Assembly (NCBI GenBank): GCA_003999685.1 | Contig: CP021221.1 | Coordinates: 1-64,000 of the forward strand | Source: Taiwanofungus camphoratus | Lineage: Eukaryota; Basidiomycota; Agaricomycetes; Polyporales; Taiwanofungaceae | DNA: 64,000 nt | Reading direction: 5' to 3' | In this document: in pieces, positions 19,046 through 33,982 of the stretch | Layout: each line of letters begins with the position of its first letter | How positions within the stretch are numbered: position 1 is the first letter of the stretch | Notes under the pieces: model-generated | What the model saw: only the letters and a program-made list of their open reading frames with translations | The model's database searches: none | Told to the model about the DNA's origin: nothing | Program-made: the position numbers and the translations under genes

Positions 19046-21268
19046 TTAATCTAATCTGCCTGACTTGCGAAATTCCCTGGATTCTGAGTCACTGAAAACA
19101 TGCTTCAAGATCAGGAAGAGTACTACAAGACTCGACACGAAGAATAACAATGTGCGCCACGGGTGACTTGTGACATAAACCTCTGTTGAGGTGAGCTTGT
19201 CGTTGAGGTACTGGAGACATGTCAATCGAAAACCCTTGAAACAAAACAGACACAAGACATACTCGGGCCATCCGTTCTACGATATTCTCGGAGTGTTTGT
19301 ACGATATCGTGGCGTTCAGAGCCCCATTGATAGCTGAAAAGATGCTGTTTGGCGTAAGTTGGATCTTCTCACCAAACTGATCTGTGTCGTAATACACGAG
19401 GCGCTAAAAGATATCCATGTTAAATGACAAACGAAGACACCACAATGCAAAACAGGATGGCGCACCGAATGATTGGCGATAACTACACGAGGAAGGGTGT
19501 TACCTTTGATTCCATACATACTTGATAGCCAGTTCGCCCACTTGTCCGCGTCCATCCAGGCGAAGCTTACTCTGGGGTCTCCCTTGATATCCTTCCATTG
19601 TTTTGCGATGGCCTGAACATTGCCGGCAATTGTCTCCATCTGGTCTTTAGACGTGGCAACTATGACAACCAGCGGTCGATGAGGGGCATTCATGACCTGC
19701 TGGAAGGAGTTGGAGTCCAGGCCTTGACTTGCAGGTAGACGATTTTCTAGCATCTAGCAATGGCGACGATATCCAGGTAACGTAGCGATGACTGAAAACT
19801 CGTGCTCACCCAGCTCACAATAGAACCCTTCTCGATCTGCCTGCTGACGCTCGGCGAGAACTGATAGACAGCTGCCGGGGTGGTGGAATCGCGGTCTTTC
19901 AAGGCAAGAATGACAGAAGTATTTGGCTGTATAGAGAAGTGACTGTAAAAGCGAGGGGAAGTCGAAGTAAAGATAGGAGGGGAACCAAATAAAACTTGCG
20001 AGGCATCCAAGACATCGTTCTGAGAAGTCAACAGATAAGAAGGGTCGGAAAAGGACTGATGATCAGTGACTCACTGATGTCCGAATATCGGACGGAGAAC
20101 GAAGAAACAGATATAGGACGGAATGCTTTAACACTTGATCTCGAAAATCTTCGAATTGTACTTCCTGCATTGGCCTTTTTGTGGATCTAAGTTGAATAGT
20201 AATAATCCGCAGGACAACAGACTCACGGGCCAGATACCTTCTCAGCAAACGCCTCCAATTGCTCGAGCTTGCGACCACTCGTGTATTCCGTTTTCCCGCC
20301 CCCGTTGCCTGCGTAATAGAACAACATGGGGTAGCCAGCCACGCCTTCACTTCGACACAGTGACCCATGTTCTTCGCAGTTAACCTCGGCAATAGTCAAT
20401 TTGTTCTGCATTTGCCCAGCAAGTTGTGTCCACACTGGGGCCAGCTTCTTGCAGTGTCCACACCTTGAACAACATAACGTCATGACGTTGTGCAAGGGCG
20501 ACGTGAGACTGCTCCGTACCAAGGTGCGAAGAACTTGACAAACACCTTCCCCTCCTTTACTGTGTCTCGGAACGTATTTTCATCCAACGGTAACACGGAA
20601 CCAGTCGGGTTGATGGGTTTCGAACTTGTATGCACTCCCGACAGCTCTCGATTTGTAACTTCATCGTTCACCGCCAAGACCGGAGCGGCTGTGACGACGG
20701 GCGGAGGCTCAGGGACGGCGGTGGGTTCGGCATGCAAGGAGAGATATGAAGTAAGAAGTTCAAACTCTCTAGAGCCTTTATAGGTTTCTATGAAGCGGCC
20801 GTCGTGGTAAAGGTTCATCTGCGGATATCCATCAACGCCGTTTTGCCTGCATAAATCTTCGATGTACATGAAGTTGCGCATACGTATCGACTGAACTGAA
20901 TGGCATACCGCCGTCGACGGCACAATTGACCTGCGCCAGATGTATACCTGGATCAGTCAACTGTTGGTTTTCTTCCACTAGCTGGGTCCAAGTGGGTGCA
21001 AATTTGCGGCAATGGCCACAGTAAGGAGAAAAATGTTCGATGAACCTGGATTCGAGTTAGTGAATGTAGAATCGCTTCCCTGGAGAATGGACAACATCAG
21101 TGTGACGAATTTTACGTACCATACACCATGTGCTATGGTCTCCTGGAAGTCGTCCGGAGTGAGTACCTTGAGTTGAGTTGATTCGACAGGGAGGGCGGAA
21201 GCAGTCAGCGCCAGAGACACCACCAGTAGCGTGGACGGCAATCGCATGAAAGCCTGAGGAAACCTCAT
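19046..21268 (-). CDS. Membrane-anchored protein disulfide isomerase
   Basis: Oxidative folding enzyme of the endoplasmic reticulum. Exons (minus): 21268-21120, 21045-20909, 20856-20520, 20463-20227, 20174-20075, 20019-19810, 19753-19466, 19403-19263, 19210-19046; 587 residues. A signal peptide (RLPSTLLVVSLALTASA) leads to two thioredoxin domains, each with a CGHC active site (SPYCGHCRKF; APWCGHCKKL). Both sites are split by introns. Redox-inactive thioredoxin-like domains follow, then a C-terminal membrane helix (LLFFVSSLVVLFLILKHVF) and a short cytosolic tail without KDEL. This layout resembles yeast Eps1. The inner ATG at 21247 is an alternative start. Confidence 0.9.
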
Positions 21269-21442
21269 GCCTGCCAGTGGACAATAAACAACTGAGGCCA
21301 GCAAACACAACAAGCTGCACGTTTCCTGCACTGTGCAGACTATGGTAGGGATAGGGAAGATGAACAACAATGCAATGTAGACGTGACGAGCGCCCGGTTG
21401 CCGGTCAAGGACATGGCAAGCGCCTGTCCGTATACCGCCACA

Positions 21443-22214
21443 ATGGAAACATATCATTACTCTCATTTTCCAGCAGAGGTTGCCTGTGTCTACATTACCC
21501 TGTTCACCAACGTCTCCAATGCGTCGCAGCTCAGATCTCGGATAATTCGTGCCAGTCTGATGCAAGGGGATGAAGGAGACTTGGAACGAGAGGCCGTCAA
21601 TTTTGCTTTCATCGATGCTCGTCTTGTCAGTTTTGTTGTCTTGGTCCTCTGGTGGTCCCCTCATCAGTCTGTGTGAAGATCTGCAGTGTCCTACACCTCC
21701 AGACTGCTATAATTCAAGCGATCCTGGCCCATTCGCAGGGATCTCTGCGCACGAAGACGGTCCACTCGGAAGTATTATGGGCTCTTAGTCCCAGCAATAA
21801 TGTAACGCACATCACTGGCCTCCTGCTACATCCCGCCCTCACGATTAATATATACATGTCTTAGATCACTGAGGCAATCAAACGTTTCGGAGTTTCAGAT
21901 TCAGCAACGTCCCTTTTTGTCGTCCGAATAGGCTCCCAAGGACTCAACGATGTCCAGGATCGGATGAAGGCTGTTGTTTCAGGAGACCTATCAACCACAG
22001 ATGTCCTCAGTCACATCACTGATTGGGGCAGCATCAAGAAGGTCAACCTTTACTCTCTCACCCGGGGAGTGTGTTCTGACATTATACTTCCCAGTTCTAC
22101 AAACTCAACAATGAGCAGTCATTGAAGGCAGTAGGTAGGGATGTAACACAAGAGCAAATGATTATAGATGAAATTGTTGTGAGTTCAGTAGCAATGAAAA
22201 GTGTCATGCAATAG
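21443..22214 (+). CDS. CGI121: EKC/KEOPS complex subunit Cgi121
   Basis: Small subunit of the KEOPS complex that makes the t6A modification of ANN-decoding tRNAs. It binds the tRNA 3' end and the kinase Bud32. Exons 21443-21625, 21679-21801, 21865-22041, 22095-22214; 200 residues. Recognisable family features are YHYSHFPAEVACVYITLFTNV at the start, AFIDARL, LQTAIIQAILAHS, the TKTVHSEVLWALSPSNNI segment and AIKRFGVSD. It is divergent to the PDI gene with about 175 bp between starts. Confidence 0.88.
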
Positions 22215-22902
22215 ATGCTCCTGAGTGCATGCCAAAAACTCATATGAAATAAAGTAGGCTACTGACAAGTTGACAAGAACAAATGACACACCTAATTGAT
22301 CCATAAATCAGTGTTGAATCATGTTGAGAGTTCATACCACACAACGCTATACCGTACTTCAGACGAGAGGTCTGTTCACTAGGTAAGACAAAAAGGAGCC
22401 ATGGTGTAGTACGGACAAGTCCTCGGATGGTTATCTGCAGCACCTATCTGCGCGGCTTCTCATTCGCATAGTATGGAACCAGCGCAATGTGATCAATGGT
22501 CAGGCTCAGAGGGCAAGCTAGCAGTGAGTAAACAGCCCCGGAAGCTGAGCGCAGGAAACTCGTGGATGTCAACCTGAGGCGGTTCCGCTACCAACGAGCA
22601 CGGATCGTTTTACTCGTTAGAGTCGTATCTCACCAGTTGGAACGCAGTGCATACGTACTTGAGAATATTTACTTGATACTAGGCCAAACTCGAATAGCCT
22701 AGACTCAGAGAGGTATTGTCGTGCACGACATAAGACTCAGCTAGGAGCTCGACTTTCTCTCCATTTCTGTACAATATACGTCGTGCTAGGTGTAAAGCTC
22801 TGATATTCAGCCTGTTCAGTGTTCGTCACATCGTGCATATCGTCTCCGGTGCAGTTCACTCCGCCAGAAGCGCCTATTTGTAGCACGACTGGTCACTGGT
22901 AT
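22215..22902. other. Intergenic, CGI121 to SCO1
   Basis: About 690 bp. Holds the 3' region of CGI121 and the SCO1 promoter. Only short random frames are present and I see no RNA gene or repeat. Confidence 0.5.
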
Positions 22903-23891
22903 ATGCCTAAGCTTGCGGTGACTGCATTGGCTACATGCCGCAGAGCCTCCTCTACAGTCCTACGATGTTCACGACCTCTGCAATCTTCACCGAAGAGAAA
23001 TATTGGGCGCAGAAGAAATTATTCTGACCAGCCTAGCCAACAGACTCCCGCAGGAGCGAGAGACAGGTCCGCCGTGGGCGTGAGCGAACTCTTCCTGTTC
23101 GTCTGCAGACTGGATACTCACTCAATCTTTTCAGGTGTTCACGCCAAAAGCTGCAGCTCTCTTCGTGGTGACCGGTGTCGGCCTCGTCTTTTACTTCCGA
23201 TACGAAAAGCAGAAATTGTTGGAGCAGCGTCGTGTGTCTGCACTTATGTTTCGCCCTCATACTCCTCTCACTTTGGCACATCAGAAAAGGAACTTGAAGA
23301 CAAGGAAGTTGGACGACCTACCGTTGGCGGTTCGTTTACGCTGACGACACACCAAAACAAACCCTTCACAGAGAAGGACCTTCTTGGCAAATGGAGTCTG
23401 ATATACTTTGGATTTACCAACTGTCCGGACATTTGCCCAGAAGAGCTCGACAAGATGAGTGCGGCAGTACAGGAGCTTGGTATGTCATCGTCATCCTGCA
23501 GGCTTATCCAAAACAATATAATGTCGCCCCTGCAGAGAAGGAACATGGCCCAATAGTACAACCCATCTTCATCTCTGTCGACCCTGCGCGGGACTCTGTG
23601 GCCCAAGTGGCGCGCTACGTGTCAGACTTCCATCCTCGCCTCATTGGTCTTACAGGAGACTACGCTGCGGTGAAGGCAACATGCAAGGCATACCGCGTAT
23701 ACTTCTCAACGCCGCCCGACGCGAAGCCATCGGACGACTACCTAGTCGACCACTCCATCTTCTTCTACTTCATGGACCCTAACGGGCAGTTCGTGGATGC
23801 ATTCGGGAAGGCTAGCACGGTTGACGATGTCGTGGCGCGGGTGCAGAAGGAGATCTCACAGTGGGAGCAAAAGACTGGTAGGAAGGTCTGA
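22903..23891 (+). CDS. SCO1: Mitochondrial copper chaperone Sco1
   Basis: Inner-membrane protein delivering copper to the CuA site of cytochrome c oxidase subunit 2. Exons 22903-23079, 23135-23231, 23285-23479, 23536-23891; 274 residues. A basic presequence ([14 protein letters not shown]...[10 protein letters not shown]) precedes one membrane helix ([16 protein letters not shown]). The thioredoxin-like domain has the copper-binding CPDICPEE and the distal histidine in DYLVDHS. All copper ligands are kept. The gene ends about 180 bp from the convergent NDUFB7. Confidence 0.93.
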
Positions 23892-24073
23892 GACGACACT
23901 GGCAATATTATACTTTACGAGCACTGTGCATCCCCACTCAATAATGACCCATAGCATCTATCATTCTTCAATTGCTGCCATTGTATATTCCCCACGGATG
24001 TGCAAACGTAGGTTGAAGGCTTACAATGGTCCTCATGAATGTTGGAAAACGAGACGCATGAATGAAATTACAT

Positions 24074-24522
24074 TCACTCCTCTTCCTCGAGGGCTGCCAC
24101 TTTCTGTTTCGATAGTTGCTTCATGCGGCGCATGTAACTATAGGTACACAAAATCAGCACATTGAGAAGCCAGGCGCAACAATACTATATGCCCACTTAC
24201 TCGTCGTACTGACACCTGGATCATACGCTTGTAAGACTAGATAGCAACGCAGGCAAATAGACTCACTTCTCGTACGAGTGCCGCTCATTCTCGCACTCCC
24301 ATGGCAGATAATATTTCTGCTTTCGACATACATTCAGAGGGATGAGAAGACTAAGTAGGGCAATGGGTCCGACGATACCCGCAAGCAGGTGTCCGAGAGG
24401 CCAGGTCAGCGAGTGTCAAAAGACGCAGCCCGAGAAACGCACGCAGAACATTGGTCTCTCCACGCCAGAGGAGTCTTGGACTCCTTGAGCTCTGTTTGCG
24501 ACGCTGTCGTGGAGGATGCCAT
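24074..24522 (-). CDS. NDUFB7: Complex I subunit NDUFB7 (B18)
   Basis: Accessory subunit of mitochondrial NADH:ubiquinone oxidoreductase on the intermembrane-space side. Exons (minus): 24522-24443, 24350-24267, 24215-24201, 24137-24074; 80 residues. Features: PLAWRDQCSA, LLIPLNVCRKQKYYLPWECENERHSYEKC, the paired-cysteine CHCH layout of the family, and an acidic end. The third exon is only 15 nt (encoding CQYDD with its flanks). The frame between LIPLN and CRKQ is read without an intron although GTATGT there resembles a donor. Confidence 0.88.
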
Positions 24523-24914
24523 GGTGATGATGTTGTCGACCGTCGATGCGCTGAGGCGACTCTCTGGTTGGTGTGGATCGGTTCCAACTGGACGCGCAAA
24601 GTTCCGGTGTGCAAAGTGAATACAAATCACCTGTAGTCCCAGCGAGTACTTATTTATCCCGATACTATCGACATACGATGATGTCTATTGGATCAACACG
24701 GTCCACTATTTTTTCACTGAAACACAGTGCACTTCACTCTCGGAAGAGATACTGTATGAATTGTCCGCAAGCCGAGAGAGAAATGCAGAATTAGATGCAA
24801 GCTATGCAATGTGCGAGCTGCCGTAGCAGGTACAACTCCTGGCTTTCCCTTGCAAAAGAAGAGCGAACGGCCAGAGTAAAAGTGAACTTCACTTGCAAAA
24901 CAAGCCAAACGTCA

Positions 24915-26141
24915 CTACTTCTTGTCGCCCTCCTCCTGTCCCTTCATGCTCATCTCAATCGCCCTCGCAATCGCCTCCTCCTCCGACATCTCCTCGTCCC
25001 CTTCTTCTCCCGCATGCTCCGCCATCTCCACGTCCGTTCCCTCGGACATGGCCAGCGCCTGCTGGGTCATCGCCTCCTCGTCGTCATCTGTTGGCTCTGC
25101 TGGCACCGAGCTGGAGGGTACGTTTGGTATTGACGCCGCGATGGTGGGTTCAATGATAGTTGCCGGGACTGGTGCTGGCGCACTCGCTTGTGCGGCTGCA
25201 GCTTGGCGCGCTTGCTCCTCCTCCATGGACATGCGGAGAGCCTGATAACGTATGAGTATTCAGCACCATGTGCTATAGACGGGAAGGATAGTAAACTCGG
25301 GACTTCACAACGTACCATTGCCAATTCTGGATCCAAGCTTGGGTCGACACCAAATTCGAATTGGCCCGCGCCGCCCGCGCCCGAGCCGGACGCCATGTCG
25401 CCCATGGCCTCTTCTGGGATGCCGAGGTCACCTGAGAGAATAGGGGACCCGCGAATCATATCAGATAGGAGATGTGTTCCTGGTGGTACAGAAACGAGAT
25501 GTCTAAGGTCCAAGTGTATCAGCACGCAACGTACGGTAGTGCTCATGCAAAATAGTACTTACGAGTTGTCTCCACTGTTCGTGTTCTCAACGAATGTTTT
25601 GAGAATGCTGCTTTCGCCCTCCTCAATGCCGTCCCCGAACGCCACAAAGTCCACCGCGACGTTGTTCTTTTTGAGCTTCTTCGCGAGGCGCACCATGCCC
25701 TTCTCGTCCGCGCCCTGGCCCTGGAGCGGTGAACCGACAAAGACGATGATGCGCTGACGCAGGTTTTTGTTCTGCCTGTGCTTGAGCGCGAGCTGCGCGA
25801 CGGAGATGGCGGTGGGGATATCTGCAAGGCCGCCGATCTTGTCGGACGTTGCGTGCACGGCTTGCAGGATCTGGCCTATCTCCTTTGTGTGTGTAACGAG
25901 CACCTCGGGGCTGGCAAAGTCGAAACATCAGGTGCTTGTCCTGAAGGATCAGTGCATTGCAAACCGACCCTTTACCGGCCATGGTCATGATGCCGACTGT
26001 GTTCTCTGGGTTAGAGTCGATCTTGGCCTGGAAGATGGTGTTGACGGCGTCGGCCTGCGCCTCGTAGCGTGTGGGGAGGTAGTCTCCATTTCGCATGTAC
26101 TCTGAGTTGTCAATAACCATCAACGTTGCTTCGAGGGGCAT
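24915..26141 (-). CDS. RPN10: 26S proteasome ubiquitin receptor Rpn10
   Basis: Ubiquitin receptor of the 19S regulatory particle, linking lid and base. Exons (minus): 26141-25969, 25910-25563, 25502-25316, 25241-24915; 344 residues. A von Willebrand A domain ([18 protein letters not shown]...[18 protein letters not shown]) fills the first 190 residues. Ubiquitin-interacting motifs follow: [15 protein letters not shown] (about 230), [14 protein letters not shown] and [14 protein letters not shown] near the end. The start is the family's usual MPLEAT; an upstream in-frame ATG is ignored. Confidence 0.94.
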
Positions 26142-26711
26142 TTTGGACAAAGACGCGGAGTCGGTGTACTCCTTCAGAACGCGACCAAGCTGACGCGTAT
26201 GAGCAAGTAGCGCCCATAAATGAGACTGCACGTGACTATCATGTTGCCCAGGTTAGGGTTTATGCTCAGAGTAATCGTTGGTTCGGTCGCAATGTTTATT
26301 ACTTACGTCTCAGTGCATGCGACGGGCAGCATGCAAGAGGAAATACTATAAGAACAGAACATGAACTGGATCTGCGCCAACATAGGAGGCAGTCATCGAT
26401 GGCCGCGACGAGCAGTGCGCAGTCGCAGTGACCAAGTGACTCCGGGCTTGCCCTAAAGACGATCGGATAAGGAATTTAGACACAACTCATCAGCATCGCC
26501 CTCTCCTCAATCTCTCCGTCGTTCCTCTCGTCGTACAAGGTCAGTCCCCTCACTCACTAAAGTCTGTAGCGCGCGCTGCTGATACGCGTTGCACTGTTTG
26601 TCATTACCCTTGCTGCGCATTCACACCGCCTCGGCACACCATATATAACGCGTCTAAACAGAACCACATCTCTTCCCACTTCTTATCTTCTTTCACGAAT
26701 AACTAGCAACC
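26142..26711. promoter_or_regulatory. Divergent promoter region, RPN10 / actin
   Basis: 570 bp between divergent start codons. Toward actin there is a TATATAA box at 26642-26648, about 70 bp before the ATG, followed by a pyrimidine-rich tract (26667-26694) of the kind that surrounds transcription starts of strongly expressed fungal genes. Confidence 0.6.
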
Positions 26712-28280
<1,569 letters not shown>

Positions 28281-28668
28281 TCGATGGGGATGTGAAAGAA
28301 GGTCTAATCAATACCGATGTAGAAGCCCTCCTTACGCTTACGCTTACGTTACGTTACGGCTTTGCCATTTGCGTCTGCTTTTCCAATGCACGTTTTCCCT
28401 GCGCATAACATACTGTCCTGCTTTGCAAAAAGTGACTAGCGAGGTGGGGATGTACTTAGTTCGATAGTTGGGTACGACGTCGGAATGTAAATGTGACTAT
28501 TGAATAATGCTCATTGAATATGGCCGATTCTCCCATGTCGCCGTGTCGGTACCGAAGTCATGATAATGCTGTATGACGCCCCGTCTATTAAGATATACAC
28601 AGGTAGAGTACTGATGTCCGTCGCACTCCCTCAAGCCACCAGTCCAGCTCTGGCCTGCCGGCATCTAC
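28281..28668. other. Intergenic, actin to SEC14 (convergent)
   Basis: 388 bp of 3' flanking sequence for two convergent genes, with a short TTACG-rich patch (28335-28362). Nothing else seen. Confidence 0.5.
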
Positions 28669-29762
28669 CTAGTTCGTCTCCAAATTCCAAGGCCCCGCGT
28701 CGCTCATCGAGCAGCCGCCCGGACACTGACACAGCCCGCCAAGGTCGTTCGGCAGGTTGTCTGCAGTGACCTGCGCAAGGAGCTTGTCCTTGTAGTTGCT
28801 GCCGATGATGTCGATCTTGGCGACGGTCGCCTCGTCGAGCCAGGGCTTGATGAACGTCCAGACGGTGGAGAACGCCCACGGCGCGTTGATGATGTAGAAC
28901 TTGCCCATCGTCTCGGGGTAGCGGTCCTGCCCGATCGACGCGGCGGCCATCACGTAGTCCTTGACGCGGTAAAAGTTGGAGAGCGAGACGTTGTGCAGGT
29001 CCATGATCGTACAGGACGTCTCGACGGGGTGCCCGATGGCCTGCGAGCACGCGGGCAGGCGCTCGTTGACGAACTTCTCGTATTCGTATACTAGTCGTTG
29101 CAGCTGGCGTTCCTGTGTCGTGATAGCGTATAGAGCCTTTATGTCGAGCTTGCCGAGGATCTCGACATATACTGGCCGTCCCTCCTGCGAGAGAGAGGCA
29201 TGAGGGACAAGGCAATCAACGTAGCGTAACGGTGCACCTCACCCTGTCTATTTTATGGTAATACTGCGGGTAATACTTGTTCACCTCCGCCTTCTCCTGG
29301 AAATCAAAGTTGCTGCAAACATAGAGTCAGGATGGCCAGGCAAGCGGGGAGAAGAGGGAACGCGGTACCTCACGATCTCGTCCACTTTAAAGTCTTTCCG
29401 CCACTGCTCGCACGATAGGAGCATCGCCTTTGCCTTGTCCACGTCAAATTTCCGAGCCCGCAGAAATCTACCAGCACAGTCAGGATCCGTTTTCGAGACG
29501 CGTGCATGCACCAGCAGACATCTCGTGCACTCTAGAGCGGGCGAGCGCCGCCCGCGCACAGACACACGCACCTGAGCAGCATGGCGTCGTGCATCCTCTC
29601 TGGCACAAAATGCCCCTCGTCCTGCAATTGCTTCCGCAATTTATCCAGCGCATGCTGCTGGGGCACGGTGAGGTTGCCGAGGCGCCCTGGCGGGGGGCTG
29701 TAGTTGGGATCTGTGATGCCCTCTGGCATCGGGCTGGCGCTGGCGGGCTTGGTGGTGTCCAT
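28669..29762 (-). CDS. SEC14: Sec14-type phosphatidylinositol transfer protein
   Basis: Exchanges phosphatidylinositol and phosphatidylcholine and supports Golgi secretion. Exons (minus): 29762-29572, 29467-29369, 29312-29243, 29184-28669; 291 residues. The CRAL-TRIO N-terminal helices (RFLRARKFDVDKAKAML) and the lipid-binding lobe (RPVYVEILGKLD, MDLHNVSL, FYIINAPWAFSTVW, KIDIIGSNYKDKLL) match Sec14. Residues before about 30 are proline-rich. The stop follows PWNLETN. Confidence 0.93.
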
Positions 29763-30501
29763 GTTCGCGTGCTATGTCGTGTGATTGAGCGTTGGCGGCG
29801 GGCAGCAATGTTTAGGGACGCGACGAGGGGATGAGGGTCAAGTGGAGGTGGCCCAATATGGCAAGTGCGATCATACGGATATCTAGCAGCAGCAATCGCG
29901 GCAGACATGGGGCAATTGACGAGGGCCACATAGTCTTAAATAAATATGGTCAATGTGTACATCAATTTGGAAGGCTCATTCAAAAGCTGGCTTCTAGGCC
30001 AATCAGAGCACGAGATTGTAAGACAAATTCGGTAACCCTCACAAATTCTTTGACATACCGACCATATTTCAATCGATATTTTACGGCCCTCACCGGTTGC
30101 GTGAATACCACCGTTCAAAACCAGCAGGCAATGATCACAGCAAGCCAAATCATGTTTTGATTTCCACACTTAAGCTACAGACAACATGCGGCAAGCCCGA
30201 CTGCAAGTTGAGTCACAGTTCATCGGGGGACTTGCCAGTGAGTATCTACTACAGGTTCGTGGACGCCCAGCATCAGTTGATCGTCGTGAGGAATGACGGA
30301 CGGAAGTTGGATGTTTTATGTGGGGAGGGAGGGGGAAGGGGGCGTCTATGGAGGGTGGGGGGGGGGGGTGTATGGGGAGGTCTTGCGCAGGTTGAAATGC
30401 AAGAGGGTAGTGTGGAGTATTGAGAATACAAGATGTTACAAGATGAAAAAAAAAAACAGATAAGCGGAAATAACTCAAGGTCCCAACGCCACTGGCCCAA
30501 T
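29763..30501. other. Intergenic, NEP1 to SEC14, with a G-rich tract
   Basis: 740 bp containing the SEC14 promoter and NEP1 3' flank. At 30321-30380 the plus strand has runs of 3 to 12 guanines that could form G-quadruplexes, followed by an A10 run at 30449-30458. No gene seen. Confidence 0.6.
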
Positions 30502-31915
30502 TTAGACAATGTCCCAGAGTTCTTCAAGCGCGCAACAGAACTTTGAGCGAGACGTCAGGCGGTGTGCGGGCAAAGACAGCACGACAACTCACTTTACCAC
30601 ACGCGACGGACGCACTGAGTGGGAAATCGCTGATGCTGATCTTTTCGTCTACAAGGCCGTCCGCAAAGTCGTCCCTACCACGGGCCATCGCACCCACAAA
30701 GACCGCAACCGAATGCGTCTCCGGCAGGGTGGGTAGGTACTTGGACAGCCGCACCGTCGGCGCATCGCCCGAGAGGGCTAACGTTCCGAGACAAGGGTTA
30801 TTTTCGTCAGCCGGGGGAGGGCGTCATCACTTACTCAGTTTGATGGTATTGACCGGCAGGTGATCAGTGACCGGATTCTATGCGTTATCGTGAGCGCTAG
30901 AGACGGCCTCGGCCATGGCGTAAACGACGGACCATAATGACCTTTAGGAGCTTCTCCGGGCCATTGACACCTCGGATGGATAGCTTGTGCAGTAATTGGA
31001 CTGAGAGAATGGGGTCAGAATCCGGTGCATAGAGCCCGCGGACAGGAGTAGACAGATCGGGGGCACATACCCATCAAGCCGCTGAACCGCTTGAACGTGC
31101 GCGGTATGCGCACATGAGGGTTCACTTCGATGAGGACGCCCTTGGCGGTGTGGATGTACACCTGCAGCAGGCCGGCTTTGTTCAAAGGAGAGTCGAGCAG
31201 CGTCAAAAGACACTGGAAAGGGACGGCGATGAGCCCAACGACAGGCATGTCCCAGGAAGAGGCGTACCTGATGTGTGATGTCCGGCCTCGCGTCCGCAAT
31301 GTCTCGTCCCGTCTTTGCGAGGATGCCCTGGTGGTCATCGCAGTTCAACAGAGCATACTTGACGTCTCCCTCTCTGCCGCCCTTGCCCTTACCCCCGCTG
31401 CTGACCCGATAGGCCTCCAAGCACGCCTGTTCGAGGATGACAAACAGCCTCCTCTGGCTGGAAGCGACGCCGCCCTTGGGTACGTGCGCCTGGACGGGCA
31501 GCATGTGCGGGTTGGCGGTCTGCAGTAAAGGATTGTTGGATCCGTTGCTGTTCATCATCTTGCGCGCCTTCGCGGGTAGAGGTCGGGTCGGTCGGTCGGC
31601 TGCAGATGCGGCAGCGTTATTTTGTGCGTCGGCTAGGGGCTCGACAGGGGATGACGGCGCAGAAGAAGAAATGTCGGAATCCGCGTCAATTTGCATGACC
31701 TCCCTGTCGCCGTCGTCGCCGTCCTCGTGCAGCGCTGGATCGTGCCTGCGCCGTTGCCTGGGCCGCCGCTCGTTGGGCGGCGTCGACTTTGGCCTCGGTG
31801 GGGCCTGCACAGCGAGGTCGGCGACTGTTCGAACTGTGTTGGCGGAGATGGGGATGAGGTTGCCAGAGTGGCGACGGCGGCGGGAGGGGACAGGCTGGTC
31901 AACGCCGAGAGACAT
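30502..31915 (-). CDS. NEP1: 18S rRNA pseudouridine N1-methyltransferase Nep1/Emg1
   Basis: SPOUT methyltransferase that methylates N1 of the helix-31 pseudouridine in 18S rRNA, before Tsr3 acts on the same base. Exons (minus): 31915-31268, 31212-31071, 31000-30933, 30877-30835, 30777-30593, 30540-30502; 374 residues. Family motifs: [59 protein letters not shown], and the terminal [16 protein letters not shown]. The first 140 residues are a disordered, Arg/Pro/Asp-rich extension absent from yeast Nep1, so the protein is about 120 residues longer than usual. Confidence 0.93.
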
Positions 31916-32300
31916 GGTGGGCGTCGTCGAGGGCGGTGGGAACGGCTGAAAAGAGAAAGAGGAACGTTAAGAGACAAAGATATGTAAATTACGTCGCTGG
32001 GGACCGAGTTATAGAGAGATGAGACCGGCGGAAAGGTCCCTGGCACGTACACGGCCGCTGAATTGAGAACCCAAGCACAACCCACGAGAACCCGAAGGGC
32101 AAATCGGACCAGCCAATTTTTCACACAGTCGCTACCCGTGCGCAGCCCTCAAACGTTAATCCCATTCCAGATTCCGAGTCTGACTACGTCCCCCTGCGTA
32201 CAACGAGATCATCCACAAGTCCATAGCTATGCCAGACTGAAAATAGTACAGATGCCGTCTCCTACATCCCTGCCTCCATATCCTAAGGTCATGACAGCGT
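31916..32300. other. Intergenic, FUR1 to NEP1
   Basis: 385 bp spacer between the FUR1 stop and the NEP1 start (both minus strand). Contains the NEP1 promoter; no other feature seen. Confidence 0.5.

Positions 32301-33982
<1,682 letters not shown>

Noticed and set aside
20932-20948. 17-nt GTAT...GCAG stretch in the PDI gene read as an intron
   Set aside because: Impossibly short, and reading straight through gives the conserved thioredoxin sequence DPGIHLAQVNCAVDG.
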